Assembly (NCBI GenBank): GCA_965153355.1 | Contig: OZ231126.1 | Span: forward strand, 95,542,001 to 95,606,000 | DNA length: 64,000 nucleotides | Reading direction: 5' to 3' | Source of the DNA: Flaccisagitta enflata | Taxonomy: Eukaryota; Chaetognatha; Sagittoidea; Aphragmophora | Shown: positions 11,605-22,802 of the stretch, piece after piece | Layout of the letters: the number at the start of each line of letters is the position of its first letter | How positions within the stretch are numbered: position 1 is the stretch's first letter | The notes under the pieces: generated by a model | Database searches by the model: none | What the model saw: the letters and a program-made list of their open reading frames with translations, nothing else | What the model was told of the DNA's origin: nothing | Position numbers and translations under genes: made by a program

Positions 11605-12230
11605 CTAACACTATCCTCTCACAGCAAGATCCGGAGAAAAGTAACATTACTGTAGGTTTTTTCATTGTTTTGTATGTAATCTGAGCTCTTTTAACTAGAA
11701 CAAATAAAGATAAAATCTTGTCAAGAGCGCTTTTTGAGATTTTCATAAAAAATAGATGGTTTGTACCCTTTTTTCAATATAGATTCTACTGGGTATTTTG
11801 AAAATCTTTTTTGACAGCATATTTGAATTTCTGATGAAATTTCCATTCATTTGATAGGTCGCACTATATAATTTCATCCAAAAATGCAATTTCCCATTTT
11901 TAAGCCACCGTTACAATTTTGCAACGGTGGCTTAAAAACTGAAAATCTTATTTCTATGTAAAAGTATATGTTGCGACCTATCAAATGAATGGAAGTTTCA
12001 CCAGGAATACGAATTTGCTGACAAAAGGTATTTTTGAAATACCCAGTTGAATCTACAGGAAAAAGAAGGCTTAAAACCACCAATTTTCATGAAAATCTCC
12101 AAAAGCGCTCTTGACAAGATTTTATCTTCATTGGTTCCGGTAAATAGAGCTCAGATTCTATACAAAACAATAAAAAAACCTACAGTAATGTTACTTTTCA
12201 CCTGATCTTGCTATGAGAGGACAGTGCTAA
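11605..12230. mobile_element. 626-bp near-palindrome (foldback element)
   Basis: Two arms of about 300 bp are inverse copies around a centre near 11925 (AAGCCACCGTTACAATTTTG / CAACGGTGGCTT). Examples of matching parts are CTTGTCAAGAGCGCTTTTTGA with its inverse, and the outer pair CTAACACTATCCTCTC / GAGAGGACAGTGCTAA. There is no ORF. Architecture is that of a foldback transposon or a long hairpin MITE. Confidence 0.8.
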
Positions 12231-13090
12231 AGGTAACGTAAGACATGTGACTCTCAAAAACATGATATACCAGCCAACGAGTGATCATGACATGATCCAA
12301 TGACCAATCAGAAGATTCCCTAACTGTGGCGCGAGTAGTCATGCAGGTCAGCATTCACTGGGGCTTGCTTCCAGCAAGAAACAGTATATCAAAGCAAGCA
12401 AAGTTATAGGCTTAAGACTGAACAAAGAACGAAGATCACATTAATTCCACAATCTATAATGATAAGAAAATCAGAAAAACAAAACCGCAAAGATATGGTT
12501 TAGCACTGAGCCCAGGCAAACTAACAATGAGAAAGTGTCGCAGAATTTGAGGAATGGAGGCAAGGATTGTTGGTGTTTTGAAAACAAACAAAAGGTCAAT
12601 AATGGTCTCCGTAATTATAGATTTCGAACCCCAGAAAAGAGAACCCCAGATATAGAGAGCCATGCAAAAGAAAAAAGAAGAAAAAAAAAATAGTTATGGA
12701 AAAAAAATTGTAGTTGGGAAAATGATATAATCCCCTTACATCTATTTTAGGTAAGCTGGATAAATAGGATCTAACTTCCCTCTGGAAATTTTCTGTACAA
12801 TCCAATGGGAGATTTGTGACATTTTTTGAAAAACGTCACAGGGGGTGAGACAAATCTGTGACACTGTGTCACAATAGTAAATGACTCTACAAATTCCCAA
12901 CCTAGCCTGCCTTTCTTTTGCTTTCACAGAAAGTTTCATGTGTCTCAGCCTTGGGGCCTTCGTCAATGATTACTTTTTTACTTTGCCAAGAATGTTCAGT
13001 TCGTCTCAGTCTTATAATTGTAAATGCTCCAATGAGTATATATAGATGTCACAACAAATAAAGAAAACTGTCTCAATTTGTAAATATAGA
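12231..13090. other. Non-genic stretch
   Basis: AT-rich, purine-biased sequence. Minus-strand frames of about 70 codons lack supporting features. TGTGACA motifs near 12820-12870 resemble the adjacent minisatellite. Confidence 0.45.
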
Positions 13091-13094
13091 TATT

Positions 13095-14900
13095 ACAATC
13101 ATTAAAAACAAATGTCACAAATAACACTAATACAAATGTCACAATTGATGATAATACAAATGTCACAAATAACACAAATAAAAATGTCACAAATAATTCT
13201 AATACAAATGTCACAAGTGATAAAAATACAAATGTCACAAAAAACACATATACAAATGTCACAAATAACACTAATACAAATGTCACAAAAGAGACTAATA
13301 CAAATGTCACAACTGAAGAAAATACAAATGTCACACATAACATTAATATAAATGTCACAAAAGAGACTAATACAAATGTCACAAAAGACACTAATACAAA
13401 TGTCGCAAATGATTCTAATACAAATGTCACAAATAACAATGATACAAATGTCACGAAAGACACAAATACAAATGTCACAAATAACACTAATAAAAATGTC
13501 ACAAAAAAGACTAATACATATGTCACAAAAGACACTAATACAAATGTCACAAATGACTCTAATACAAATGTCACAAATAACAATAATACAACTGTCACAA
13601 AAGACACAAATACAAATGTCACAAATAACACTAATACAAATGTCACAAAAGAGACTAATACAAATGTCACAAAAGACACTAATACAAATGTCACAAATGA
13701 TTCGAATACAAATGTCACAAAAAACAATAATACAAATGTCACAAAAGACACAAATACAAATGTCACAAATAACACTAATACAAATGTCACAAGAGAGACT
13801 GATACAAATGTCACAAAAGACACCAATATAAATGTCACAAATGATTCTAATACGAATGTCACAAATAACAAAAATACAGATGTCACAAATAACACTAATA
13901 CAAATGTCACAAATAACACTAATACAAATGTCACAAAAAACACAAATACAAATGTCACAAATAACACTAATACAAATGTCACAAAAGAGACTAATATAAA
14001 TGTCACAAAAGACACTAATACAAATGTCACAAATGATTCTAATATAAATGTCACAAATAACAATAATACAAATGTCACAAAAGACACAAATACAAATGTC
14101 ACAAATAACACTAATACAAATGTCACAAAAGAGACTGATACAAATGTCACAAAAGACACTAATATAAATGTCACAAATGATTCTAATACAAATGTCACAA
14201 ATAACAAAAATACAAATGTCATAAATAACACTAATACAAATGTCACAAAAAACACAAATACAAATGTCACAAATAACACTAATACAAATGTCACAAAAGA
14301 GACTAATACAAATGTCACAAAAGACACTAATACAAATGTCACAAATGATTCTAATACAAATGTCACAAATAACAATAATACAAATGTCACTAAAGACAAT
14401 AATACAAATGTCACAAATGATTCTAATAAAAATGTCACAAATGACACTAATACAAACGTCACAAAAGACACAAACATAAATATCACAAAAGTCACTAACA
14501 GAAATGTCACATATGATTCTAATCAAAATGTCACAAATAGCACTAATACAAATGTCACAAAAGACACTAATACAAATGTCACAAATAATACTAATACAAA
14601 TGTCACAGATGATTCTAATACAAATGTCACAAATAATATTGATGCAAATATCACAAATGATACAAATACAAATGTCACAAATGATTTCGATAGAAATGTC
14701 GCTAATAATTCTTATACAAATGTCACAAATGATACTAATATGAATGTCACAAACATAACAAAAAGTAAATACAAGGGTAACAATAAGTAAATACAAATGT
14801 CACAAATAATAAATACAAATGTCACAAACAGTACATACAAATGTCACAAATTGAAGATAAAAATGTCACAAATAATACAAAGAAATGTTACGAATAGTAA
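13095..14900. repeat. 24-bp minisatellite arranged as a 144-bp higher-order repeat
   Basis: Tandem 24-mers with invariant core ACAAATGTCACAAA and a variable 8-base part. In the middle of the array the variable part cycles in the fixed order ATAACACT, AAGAGACT, AAGACACT, ATGATTCT, ATAACAAT, AAGACACA. The AAGAGACT class recurs at 13361, 13505, 13649 and 13793, exactly 144 bp apart. Since 24 is divisible by three, 500-codon frames arise on the minus strand without being genes. Units decay at both ends; scattered singles continue to 15870. Confidence 0.95.
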
Positions 14901-14997
14901 GTTTATGTGTAACAAATTTTAAGAACAAGTATCACAATTATAAAACACAAAAAATACAAGTTACTAATTAACCTAGAATTTGAAGGCCCCTAAAGCT

Positions 14998-15085
14998 AAG
15001 GGCCATGGACGAACAGATAGATACACCAACCAATCAACCAACAAACATAATATCTTATAGAGTCATGCGCATGTGACTAACGCAA
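14998..15085 (-). mobile_element. HINE fragment
   Basis: GGACGAACAGATAGA microsatellite, CTTATAGAGTCATGCGCATGTGACTAA: the terminal hairpin again changed on both arms (AGTCATGCGCATGTGACT). Confidence 0.5.
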
Positions 15086-15555
15086 CAAAAAGTCTCTATG
15101 ATCTTCTTTTAAATAGACATCTAATCAATGGAACGAGCACACTTTAATACTATGAAGTGACACCCATACATCAAACTGTGAGAAGGGGCAAAGAGGGGAA
15201 AAACCTTCAGGCATTTGCTAAGGGCGTCAAAAGAGGTAAAACAAATAGCTCAAATATTTCAATATAACACAAAACTTACATTAAGTTGGACTTCTTAGGA
15301 GATGGAAGAGCTACTGAATAATCTGCAGTGCGCTCCAGCATTTAAGAGCATCAGGCCAACCATACAGAAAATAGATCCAAAACTCAAGGCGGATGAACAC
15401 TTCTAGAATGACAGTGAAGGGGGAACGGCTGGTGACAAATAGTGACAAAATATGGTACCAGATACAAGGTGCATGCGGATGAATACAAACATGAAGCAGC
15501 TGACAATGGAGGATGCCACAAATACAAATGTCACAATATAAATGAGGACTGATAC

Positions 15556-15750
15556 ACTGCTACCTCAGTTGCATGCAAGTGGGCCGGGGGGCATATCGCA
15601 GTCCCCAGAGCATTTGGGCAGGAGCAGTAAGGTCCAAGAATAAGTAAACATTTAAAAAAAGTAAAATGTGACCAATGGATGGATGGTCGGACGGACCAAC
15701 GGACAGACAGAGACAAAGTGATGTCTAGAGTCACTTGGCACATGACTAAA
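15556..15750 (-). mobile_element. HINE-like element, subfamily A, diverged
   Basis: GTTGCATGCAAGTGGGCC, ATTTGGGCAGGAGCAGTAAGG and GTCGGACGGACCAACGGACA microsatellite, ending in AGTCACTTGGCACATGACT then AAAA. Inserted in the tail of the minisatellite. Confidence 0.65.
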
Positions 15751-15904
15751 AACAAATGTCGCAAAATGTTAAAAGAAATATAAAAAAAGATACAAATGTC
15801 ACAAACTGTAAATAAAAATGTAACAAATAGAACATACAAATGTCACAAATAGTGAATAGAAATGTCACAAAAAGTGGTTTCATAAGTCACAAATTATAAA
15901 AACA

Positions 15905-16549
15905 TAAGTACACATCATAACTTTGCCTGAGATAGCCAAGAGGTTGTGAACCATAAGAAATTGTCTCAAAGACATATGTAGGTCCCCCTAGCTGTCAGTC
16001 TATCCATCAGTACATTGGATTGTTGGTCTACAGGTTGATTTGTGTTGCTCAAATTGAACAGTGATAAACTTGCATATTGTGACATATTTATTTACCTATT
16101 GTGACATTTTTGTTTACTAACTGTGACATTTGTATTTACCCTACATGATGCATGTCATTACCAATTGTGACATTTGATTTTGACATATTGAATGAGAATG
16201 AGCTATGATCCTAGACCATCTTCAAGGGGACATGTTTTGTCAATCAGAGACCTGATCAAGTAGATACATCTCAGTGACTCCGATTGAGTCATCTTGAATG
16301 ACTGAATGGTTCACAATAAGGGAAAGACCAGTGACATGAGGGGCTAGCGGGGTCTGGATACATGTTAAGCATGTTTTCTTCATCAGCTCTGAAGGTTGCT
16401 CATTTTCTTCAAAAGCCTCTTTATATATACATATGTATATATATAAAGGGCTTCTGGGGAAATTGAAGGGGTAGTTTCACCAAGGAGCAAAAAGGACTCA
16501 ACACTGATTCCTACCCCGCTAGCCCCTCTTGTCACAGGTCTCTCCCTTA

Positions 16550-16620
<71 letters not shown>

Positions 16621-17339
16621 ACCATTCAGTCATTCTGTATGACTCAATTTGAGACAATAAGAAGTGTATCTTAGGACATGACAGTGGTTACAGTTGACAT
16701 GATCTTTTGTGGCTGGACACATCATAACTTCGCCTGAGATAGCAAAGAGGTTGTAAAACCATAAGAATTTGTCTCAAAGTCATAAGTAGGTCCGCCTAGC
16801 TGTCAGTCTATCCATCAGTGCATTGGATTTTTGGTCTACAGGTTGATTTGTGATGCTCAACTTGAACAGTGATAAACTTGCATATTGTGACATATTTATT
16901 TACCTATTGTGACATTTGTGTTTACTAACTGTGACATTTGTATTTACCCTACTTGATGCATGTCATTACCAATCGTGACATTTGATTTTGAGCTATGATC
17001 CTAGACCATCTTCAAGGGGACATGTTTTGTCAATCAGAGACCTGATCAAGTAGATACATATCAGTGACTCAGATTGAGTCATATTGAATGACTGAATGGT
17101 TCACAATAAGGGAAAGACCAGTGACATGAGGGGCTAGCGGGGTCTGGATACATGTTAAGCATGTTTTCTTCATCAGCTCTGAAGGTTGCTCATTTTCTTC
17201 AAAAGCCTCTTTATATATACATATGTATATATATAAAGGGCTTCTGGGGAAATTGAAGGGGTAGTTTCACCAAAGAGCAAAAAGGACTCAACACTGATTC
17301 CTACCCCGCTAGCCCCTCTTGTCACAGGTCTCTCCCTTA

Positions 17340-17437
<98 letters not shown>

Positions 17438-17540
17438 CCATTCAGTCATTCTGTATGACTCAATTTGAGACAATAAGAAGTTTATCTTAGGACATGACGG
17501 TGGTTACAGTTGACATGTTCTTTTGTTGCTGGACACGTCA
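15905..17540. repeat. ~0.79-kb satellite, block 1 (two units)
   Basis: Two units with landmark CCTCTTTATATATACATATG at 16416 and 17206 (790 bp apart). Each unit has TGTGACATTTGTATTTACCC motifs, a long inverted repeat (AGGGGCTAGCGGGGT / ACCCCGCTAGCCCCT) around the TATATACATATGTATATA palindrome, and a (GA)n tract at the same place just after the right arm. No coding capacity. Confidence 0.93.
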
Positions 17541-17838
17541 GTAGATATAAAGTGACGAAAATATATGAATTAGCTTTCGAGTAGTAATTGAAGGTTTTCC
17601 CTTCAATCTTGAATCAAAAAAATTCTCCTCGAATGACAGTTTCAAGTACTATCTCATACTATCTCGTATAATAAATGTCTTTAGTCAGTGACTGATTTTC
17701 ATTTACATTTCAATAATTGATTATAATTTGATGTCTATCAACTCGAACGAAGAGATTCATCTCTTCAACAAAATTTCAGTCTAAAACTTAAAATCTACTT
17801 TTAATGTTTATCCTAGTCAATCTCGTTCTCTCTTCTTT
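17541..17838. other. Left flank of the Polinton-like element
   Basis: Single-copy AT-rich sequence after the satellite stops. The left end of the element probably lies here or just inside, but its terminal repeat cannot be tested because the right end is lost at the gap. Confidence 0.35.
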
Positions 17839-18045
17839 TTAGTCGCGTGCTACAAGACTCTACAACCCGCTTTGTCGGTCCGTCCGTCGGTCCGTCGGTC
17901 CGTCCGTCCGTCGGTCCGTCACACTTTACTTTTTTGGTTTTTGCGGTTTTGGGCCTCACTGCTTCTGCCCAAATGATGGAGTGACCTCAATTATGGCCCC
18001 TGCCCACTTGCACGCGACTGGGGTAGCCGTGTATCCGGCCTTGTT
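17839..18045 (+). mobile_element. HINE-like element, subfamily A
   Basis: TTTTTAGTCGCGTGCTACAAG start (right stem arm partly lost), GTCCGTCCGTCGG microsatellite, GTGTATCCGGCCTTGTT end. Confidence 0.8.
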
Positions 18046-18140
18046 CTTTCACATTCTTTCTGTCCTTCCTTTTCACTTTTTATTTTGTGAACATTCATAC
18101 TTGGGAGTAACTAGTTCTTTCCGTTTTAAAACTTGTTATC

Positions 18141-19009
18141 ATGCCCAAAGCAGCAATTGAAAAACTAGAATCCTTTTGCCGTTCATTCCAGTTTAATCGT
18201 TTGGGTCAAACAAAAAAAAAAACAAAAAAGAAAAACAAAGCGTGAAGAAAGTGCATTAAAATCTTTAGAATTTTTTTGCCTTTCTTTTGACTTTAATGAC
18301 TTGGGTCTTAACGCAAAACCTTATGAAATAAAAACAAATCGTGAAAGAAACGAAGAAAGGAAATGCGAAGAAAAAAAAAACTGAACATAAAAGCAAGAGA
18401 AAACATGTCAAAGACGAGGAATACAAAAAAAGACTCCAAGATTTTCAAATACAACGAACAATAAGGCGAAAGAGACTCGAATTAGCTGTCGAGCATTTCC
18501 TTAAAACTGACATCTTACCTGAACGTCTCAATTGTTTGTACCCTGAGACTTGGAGTGAGGAAGAAAAAACAGTGGCAGTTGAAGAATACAAACGTAAAGC
18601 AAGAAAAAATGAAAAAATTCGAGAAAAAAGAAAAGAAAAGAGAAAGCAAAATTATGAAAAAAAATTTTGGGATCGTGTATTAAGGCTAGAAAACTTGCAA
18701 CAAGAAATCAATGATCCTAGTTGGCGGTGGAAGCAGAGAAAGGAATATGCCAAAAGCAAGGAGAAGGAAGCTTTGAAAAAAGGACAATTTTTGAAGTTTC
18801 TGTTCTATCTTGACGTGCAAGACAAATGCAAAATGATGGACAGACGTTACAACCGAATGTGTCTGTCGGACGAAGTTAAACATGAATTGGACTTCAACTC
18901 GGTACCTGAAATTAATGGAAACTTGCCTTCGGTGTTTCCGGATGAAATCAAGAACAATCTCGACTTCATTCCTCCTTTGTTTAGAATGACTTCTTGCGAG
19001 CATGAGTAA
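18141..19009 (+). pseudogene. Lysine-rich protein of the element, frame interrupted at A-runs
   Basis: I do not recognise the protein. ATG 18141 opens MPKAAIEKLESFC and runs to an (A)12 tract; the next open segment has ALKSLEFFCLSFDF, which resembles the first (EKLESFCRSFQF). A third frame, open from 18341 to the stop at 19007-19009, gives about 220 very basic residues with predicted coiled helices. The frame changes coincide with A-runs near 18212 and 18366, so sequencing indels, programmed slippage or decay are all possible. It is AT-rich like the element genes but lies on the opposite strand, as the leftmost gene. The two similar segments suggest an internal duplication. Confidence 0.45.
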
Positions 19010-19098
19010 TGAGTTTTAGTATCTTTCTCTCTTTTTTTCTGTCTCTCTCTCTCTCTCTCTCTCTCTTCTCTTCTCTCTTTCTCTCTCTTTTTCTCCAT

Positions 19099-19284
19099 TT
19101 TTAGTCGTGTGTGCGCGACTCTATGATTCTCTCTGTCCGTTTGTTCGTCTGTGGTCGGTCAGTCGGTCCGTCACACTTTGGCGGTTTGGTTGTCACTGCT
19201 CCTGCCAAACTGTTTAATAGTTAATTTTATCACTGCTCCTGCTCGCCTGCACGCGACTTCGGTTCATGTATACAGGCTTGTTTT
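19099..19284 (+). mobile_element. HINE-like element, subfamily A
   Basis: TTTTTAGTCGTGTGTGCGCGACT start, GTCGGTCAGTCGG microsatellite, CTGCACGCGACTTCGG and a final ACAGGCTTGTT. Confidence 0.7.
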
Positions 19285-19817
19285 ATCTATCCTTTTCTTT
19301 CTTTTCTTAATTTGTAATAAATAAAAGTGATTTTGTTTTAAAAATTTAATACGAACAAACAAGTATATTACGAGTCAATAAGACAATCAAGACTAATCAA
19401 AACTAATCAAGACTATATTTGCACTTTAAAAGTTTGGACTTTATTTCAAAGTCAATTTTTCCGTTAGGATAGTCGAAAGATCTGAAATTTCATTTGGGGT
19501 CAACGACGTTTTCGTCTTCTCCTTCTTTTTCTTTTTTTTTTTCTGATACTTCTTCTTGGTTTTCTCTAATAAGGATAAATAAAACATTTTAGTTTTGGAC
19601 AACTGACTGTATATCTTGTTTGTTTAGCCTTTATAAAATCGTGAACAATAAGAGTTATTTTATACCTGTGCCTCAAAGCGTTTTCTTCGTTTGGTTTTTC
19701 TTTTTCTTTTTGTTTTGCCCATTTTTGTATTGTTTTTATTATGTGCGTATAATTCTCTTTGTAATGTGGCAAGTTGAATGTCTTTATCAACACCTGGATA
19801 TGAGACCATTTTAAAAC
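19285..19817. other. Non-genic AT-rich stretch downstream of the protease gene
   Basis: No convincing gene. It lies between the convergent 3' ends of the Lys-rich gene and the protease gene, so it should hold both 3' ends. Confidence 0.45.
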
Positions 19818-20438
19818 CTAAAATTTGAAATGACGTTTTACAGTGTGAAACATACTGCGTTCGTTACTAGATATGTTATTTGACAAGATGGTTTTTTTTA
19901 ATTTTAGGAAACCTGACAATGACAATTTTGTAGCTTTTAATAAAAGCCATAAATTTAAATAACCGCAAACGTTAGTTTTACGAGACTGGATTGTAGCTCC
20001 GAACAGTTTCAAATACAGTGAATTATTTCTACAAAAAGTAATAACTGCTTGGACTACGTCTGGGTGGTCGAATTGTACAGTATTTAATGGGTCACATAAA
20101 ATACAGTAGTCTTTAAAGATTAAAACTAATATCCAATGTTGATAAGCGTGTACAATGATTGCGTTTTTTTTTGTTTTTTGAACTTTTATAAATGGTAAAA
20201 CTCTGAAATCGACAATTTGTTGTCCTTTATTTGTAATTTTGAAGCATAATGGGCAATTTTTAAGAATTGTGAAAAGGTCTTTCCCTGATAAGCGGTAAGC
20301 GGGGTCTTGAAAAGGCAGCATGATGTTCTCTGGGTTACTGTTCGAGAGTATGCGATTTCCAACTGGACCTGAAAGAAAAGGGGCACAAGCAATATAAAAT
20401 TGCTTCGTCAATGTCACTGGTTTGCCGTGTGTGATCAA
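19818..20438 (-). CDS. PRO: Adenain/Ulp1-like cysteine protease (Polinton PRO)
   Basis: A 206-residue single-exon protein of the C5/C48 cysteine-protease fold that matures capsid proteins in Polintons and adenoviruses. The catalytic order is visible: His in YQHWILVLIF (about residue 99), the acidic residue in CDPLN, Gln in GATIQS, and the nucleophile in NVCGYLNLW near residue 162. Length fits the adenain family. The start ATG lies only 12 bases after the stop of the major-capsid gene, the tight spacing of a viral gene block. A TTTCTTTCAG at about 20375 could act as an acceptor, so an alternative spliced start is possible. The frame is intact, with all four key positions present. Confidence 0.86.
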   Translation of the reverse strand: MITHGKPVTLTKQFYIACAPFLSGPVGNRILSNSNPENIMLPFQDPAYRLSGKDLFTILKNCPLCFKITNKGQQIVDFRVLPFIKVQKTKKNAIIVHAYQHWILVLIFKDYCILCDPLNTVQFDHPDVVQAVITFCRNNSLYLKLFGATIQSRKTNVCGYLNLWLLLKATKLSLSGFLKLKKTILSNNISSNERSMFHTVKRHFKF

Positions 20439-20450
20439 GGTAGTTGTGTA

Positions 20451-22186
20451 TCATGCCTTGTTTTTAAAAAAGTAAATATACCTATTAGAGTCTAGTTGTA
20501 TTTGTCGGCGAACTCTATACCAGACAAGTAAACTTAAAACTTCTGAAGTAGGCTCGCTATACTTTAAATACAAGAAATGTTTTCCTGATGGATTGACAGG
20601 TTTTTGGAAAACCCTTTCTTGAGCTTGTTGACTCAATGAGTCTGTTTCAAACGTAGTTCGAAAAGGAAGATAAAAACTTTCTTCTAACCTTAAATGAAAA
20701 GAGAATATAAAAGCATAAAGGTCAATGAAATGAGTCTTTTGTTTTAAACAAGGGTAGGACGGTGGCAGTAGAGGGCGTGTATCTGTGGATCTGGGAAACA
20801 ATTACAATTACAATTACCATGTTTTCATATCTAGATCTGAACCGGATGAAGATAATTTTCCTGTTACATCCAAGAAGTAATGATATGAACAACGTTTAGA
20901 TTGTTCGGATGTAAAATCATAGCCTGGCACTGAGCTGAGACTATTGCATAGTAGACTCGGAATTCGAATTTGGTGATGAGTCTCGATGAAAGCATTTGTC
21001 ACCGAGTGCATATGCCAACTATGCATTGATTGTTCCAAATTTCCAAGTAAATCTTTATTTTTGAAGATTTGCACAATTATCATATCACTTTCCATATCTC
21101 TTAATGTGATATCAGTGAACGACTCAAGTCTTAAAAAAAAAGAGCAATACAAGTTAGATAAGCTAAAACAAGGTCTGATACACGGTTGACTTTAATCTAT
21201 GGTAATTACCTGCCCATTTCGATGGTATGTATTTTATGTATATACGTCTGGTAGGGCATCTGTATGTTCCTTGTTGTTAATCTATGATTAATATTTTTTA
21301 AAAGGTTTTCTTTTAACAAGACGAGTTGTGGGCAAAGGATGACATTCTTTATTTTTAATTTTAATTTTAATTGTTTATTTGGTGTTGAAAAAAAATTTAC
21401 TGGATCAGTGAATGTAAATGAGAAATGTAGTTCTGTATCATTCAAGATTAAAGTGTTCATTTCACTAAAAGCTGTCTGTGGTTGGAAGATGAAAAAAAGT
21501 TCATTTTTATTTGTTATTGCTTTCGCTGCCTTTGTTTGGCCTGTTGTCGGCTCTCCGTTCAAGATTTTGCTTGAAAAATCGCCAAGTATCTGGAATTTAA
21601 AAAAAATTGGGTTACAATACCAATACAATACAATACTTGTCTGAAATTGGGTTACAATACCAATACAATACAATATTTGTTTGAAAATTGGGTTACAATA
21701 CCAATACAATACAATATTTGTTTGAAATAGCTAACAGTTAACAGGTAGTTCTAGTTAGTTTTAGATGAATTTTAGTTTAGTTTGATTCAGTTTAGTCTTA
21801 CTTTTTCTGAAATAGATTCATTCCAGAATCCTTCGAAAAATGCTTTATGAGTTTTTCTAGCTTCTTCAGGTACTTGTAACAGATAGTGTAATTTGGCCCA
21901 AATATGATACACTTTTTGCACAGATTGAATCTCGCATTCTGCGACGTTCACTACTATTGATGTTATGCTGGAGTGACTTAGTGGTGTCAGGGGTGTTACA
22001 TTGTCACTTAAAGAAATTGGTGTGTCGTCCTCTTTACAGCAGTAGTAAGTCAACAACAAAAAAATTCGAGTCGGGTTAACCAGGGCGTTTTTGTCTCTGA
22101 GGGTTGGGAAAGAACACAATACAATTCAATACAATACAATTTGATACAATACAATACAATACGATATTGTCACGGGTTGGTGGTGT

Positions 22187-22270
<84 letters not shown>

Positions 22271-22474
22271 GAAATGAAATTGAACTGTCTTAATTGGCCT
22301 ATTTGAATCGATTCTTTCAACGGGATGGATTTGCTTATAAAACGAATAGTCTAATGAATCTTCTAAAAAGGTGGGATTGTGTTGTAGACTTTTTACTGTT
22401 TCAGAGACAAAAATGTGAGGGCGCTCAAAGTTTTGAGGTGCCTCTGGTTTTTTTGATCCTTGGTCTCTTGCCAT
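20451..22474 (-). CDS. MCP: Major capsid protein, double-jelly-roll type, five exons
   Basis: Exons by eye: 22474-22269, 22096-21802, 21589-21210, 21129-20843, 20782-20451; total 1500 nt, 499 residues, all junction phases consistent. Pattern matches the Polinton/adintovirus hexon-like protein (often annotated 'F54H12.2-like'): an N-terminal strand segment, a PLSHSSITSIVVNV stretch where the family has 'NNxLHSLFxxVxV', the middle LILNDTELHFSF and MPYQTYIHKI strands, and a C-terminal IQLDSNR where the family has 'IxIDxNR'. Introns are 60-213 nt. Intron 1 contains an (AG)n tract and starts with an unusual GTCTCT donor. For intron 4 the alternative donor at 20822 would create an in-frame TGA, so I chose GTTCAG at 20842. 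It would form the capsid shell with the mCP product. Confidence 0.82.
21603..21722. repeat. ~53-bp tandem repeat in an MCP intron
   Basis: TTGGGTTACAATACCAATAC plus about 30 bases repeated three times; the CAATA unit is itself iterated. Inside MCP intron 2. A related CAATACAATTC tract lies at 22119-22163 in intron 1. Confidence 0.85.
22192..22266. repeat. (AG)n in MCP intron 1
   Basis: About 37 AG units directly beside the predicted donor (GTCTCT on the minus strand), so the repeat may have grown from or into the splice site. Confidence 0.95.
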
Positions 22475-22530
22475 TTTGTTTTTTTAAAGAAAAGTGTCAA
22501 ATGAAACAGATTCCTTTTTTTTCACTTTCT

Positions 22531-22731
22531 TTATTTTTTTCTTAGTTTTTTCTTCAATGTCTGGGGGGGTTTTCTTTTTCTTGTTGTTGCTTTTTCTGAT
22601 TTTGTTGTGTCTTTTTCGGGTTGTTTTGTCTCTTTTTTATCTTTTGTTTGTTCTTCTGTTGGGGGGGGGGGAGAATGTGCAAAATCTATCAATGGTGCTA
22701 AAAGTGTTTTTAAAAGATCGTTTTCATTCAT
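22531..22731 (-). CDS. Small basic protein between the capsid genes
   Basis: 66 residues, ATG to stop, between the mCP and MCP genes. An N-terminal MNENDLLKTLLAPLIDFAH helix-like part is followed by Pro, then a Lys/Glu/Thr-rich tail ending KKKLRKK. Size, charge and place recall the small core or virion proteins of adeno-like viruses, but no homology can be shown by eye. It may be spurious. The 71-bp space to the mCP stop and 56-bp space to the MCP ATG suit a compact gene block. Confidence 0.4.
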   Translation of the reverse strand: MNENDLLKTLLAPLIDFAHSPPPPTEEQTKDKKETKQPEKDTTKSEKATTRKRKPPQTLKKKLRKK

Positions 22732-22802
22732 TTTGTAACCTAAGTTAAAACATAAAATATGATTGAAATAAGTACAGACAGATAATATAACGAGAATGGG
22801 TG

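Noticed and set aside
12996-14796. 500- to 560-codon frames on the minus strand and shorter plus-strand frames with an 8-residue period
   Set aside because: A 24-bp tandem repeat without stops stays open in several frames on both strands; no start context, splice sites or domain.
20782-20843. Premature stop (TAA repeats at 20796-20822) breaking the MCP frame
   Set aside because: A 60-nt intron (GTTCAG...CCACAG) removes the stops and keeps the frame, similar in size to its neighbours; not proven.
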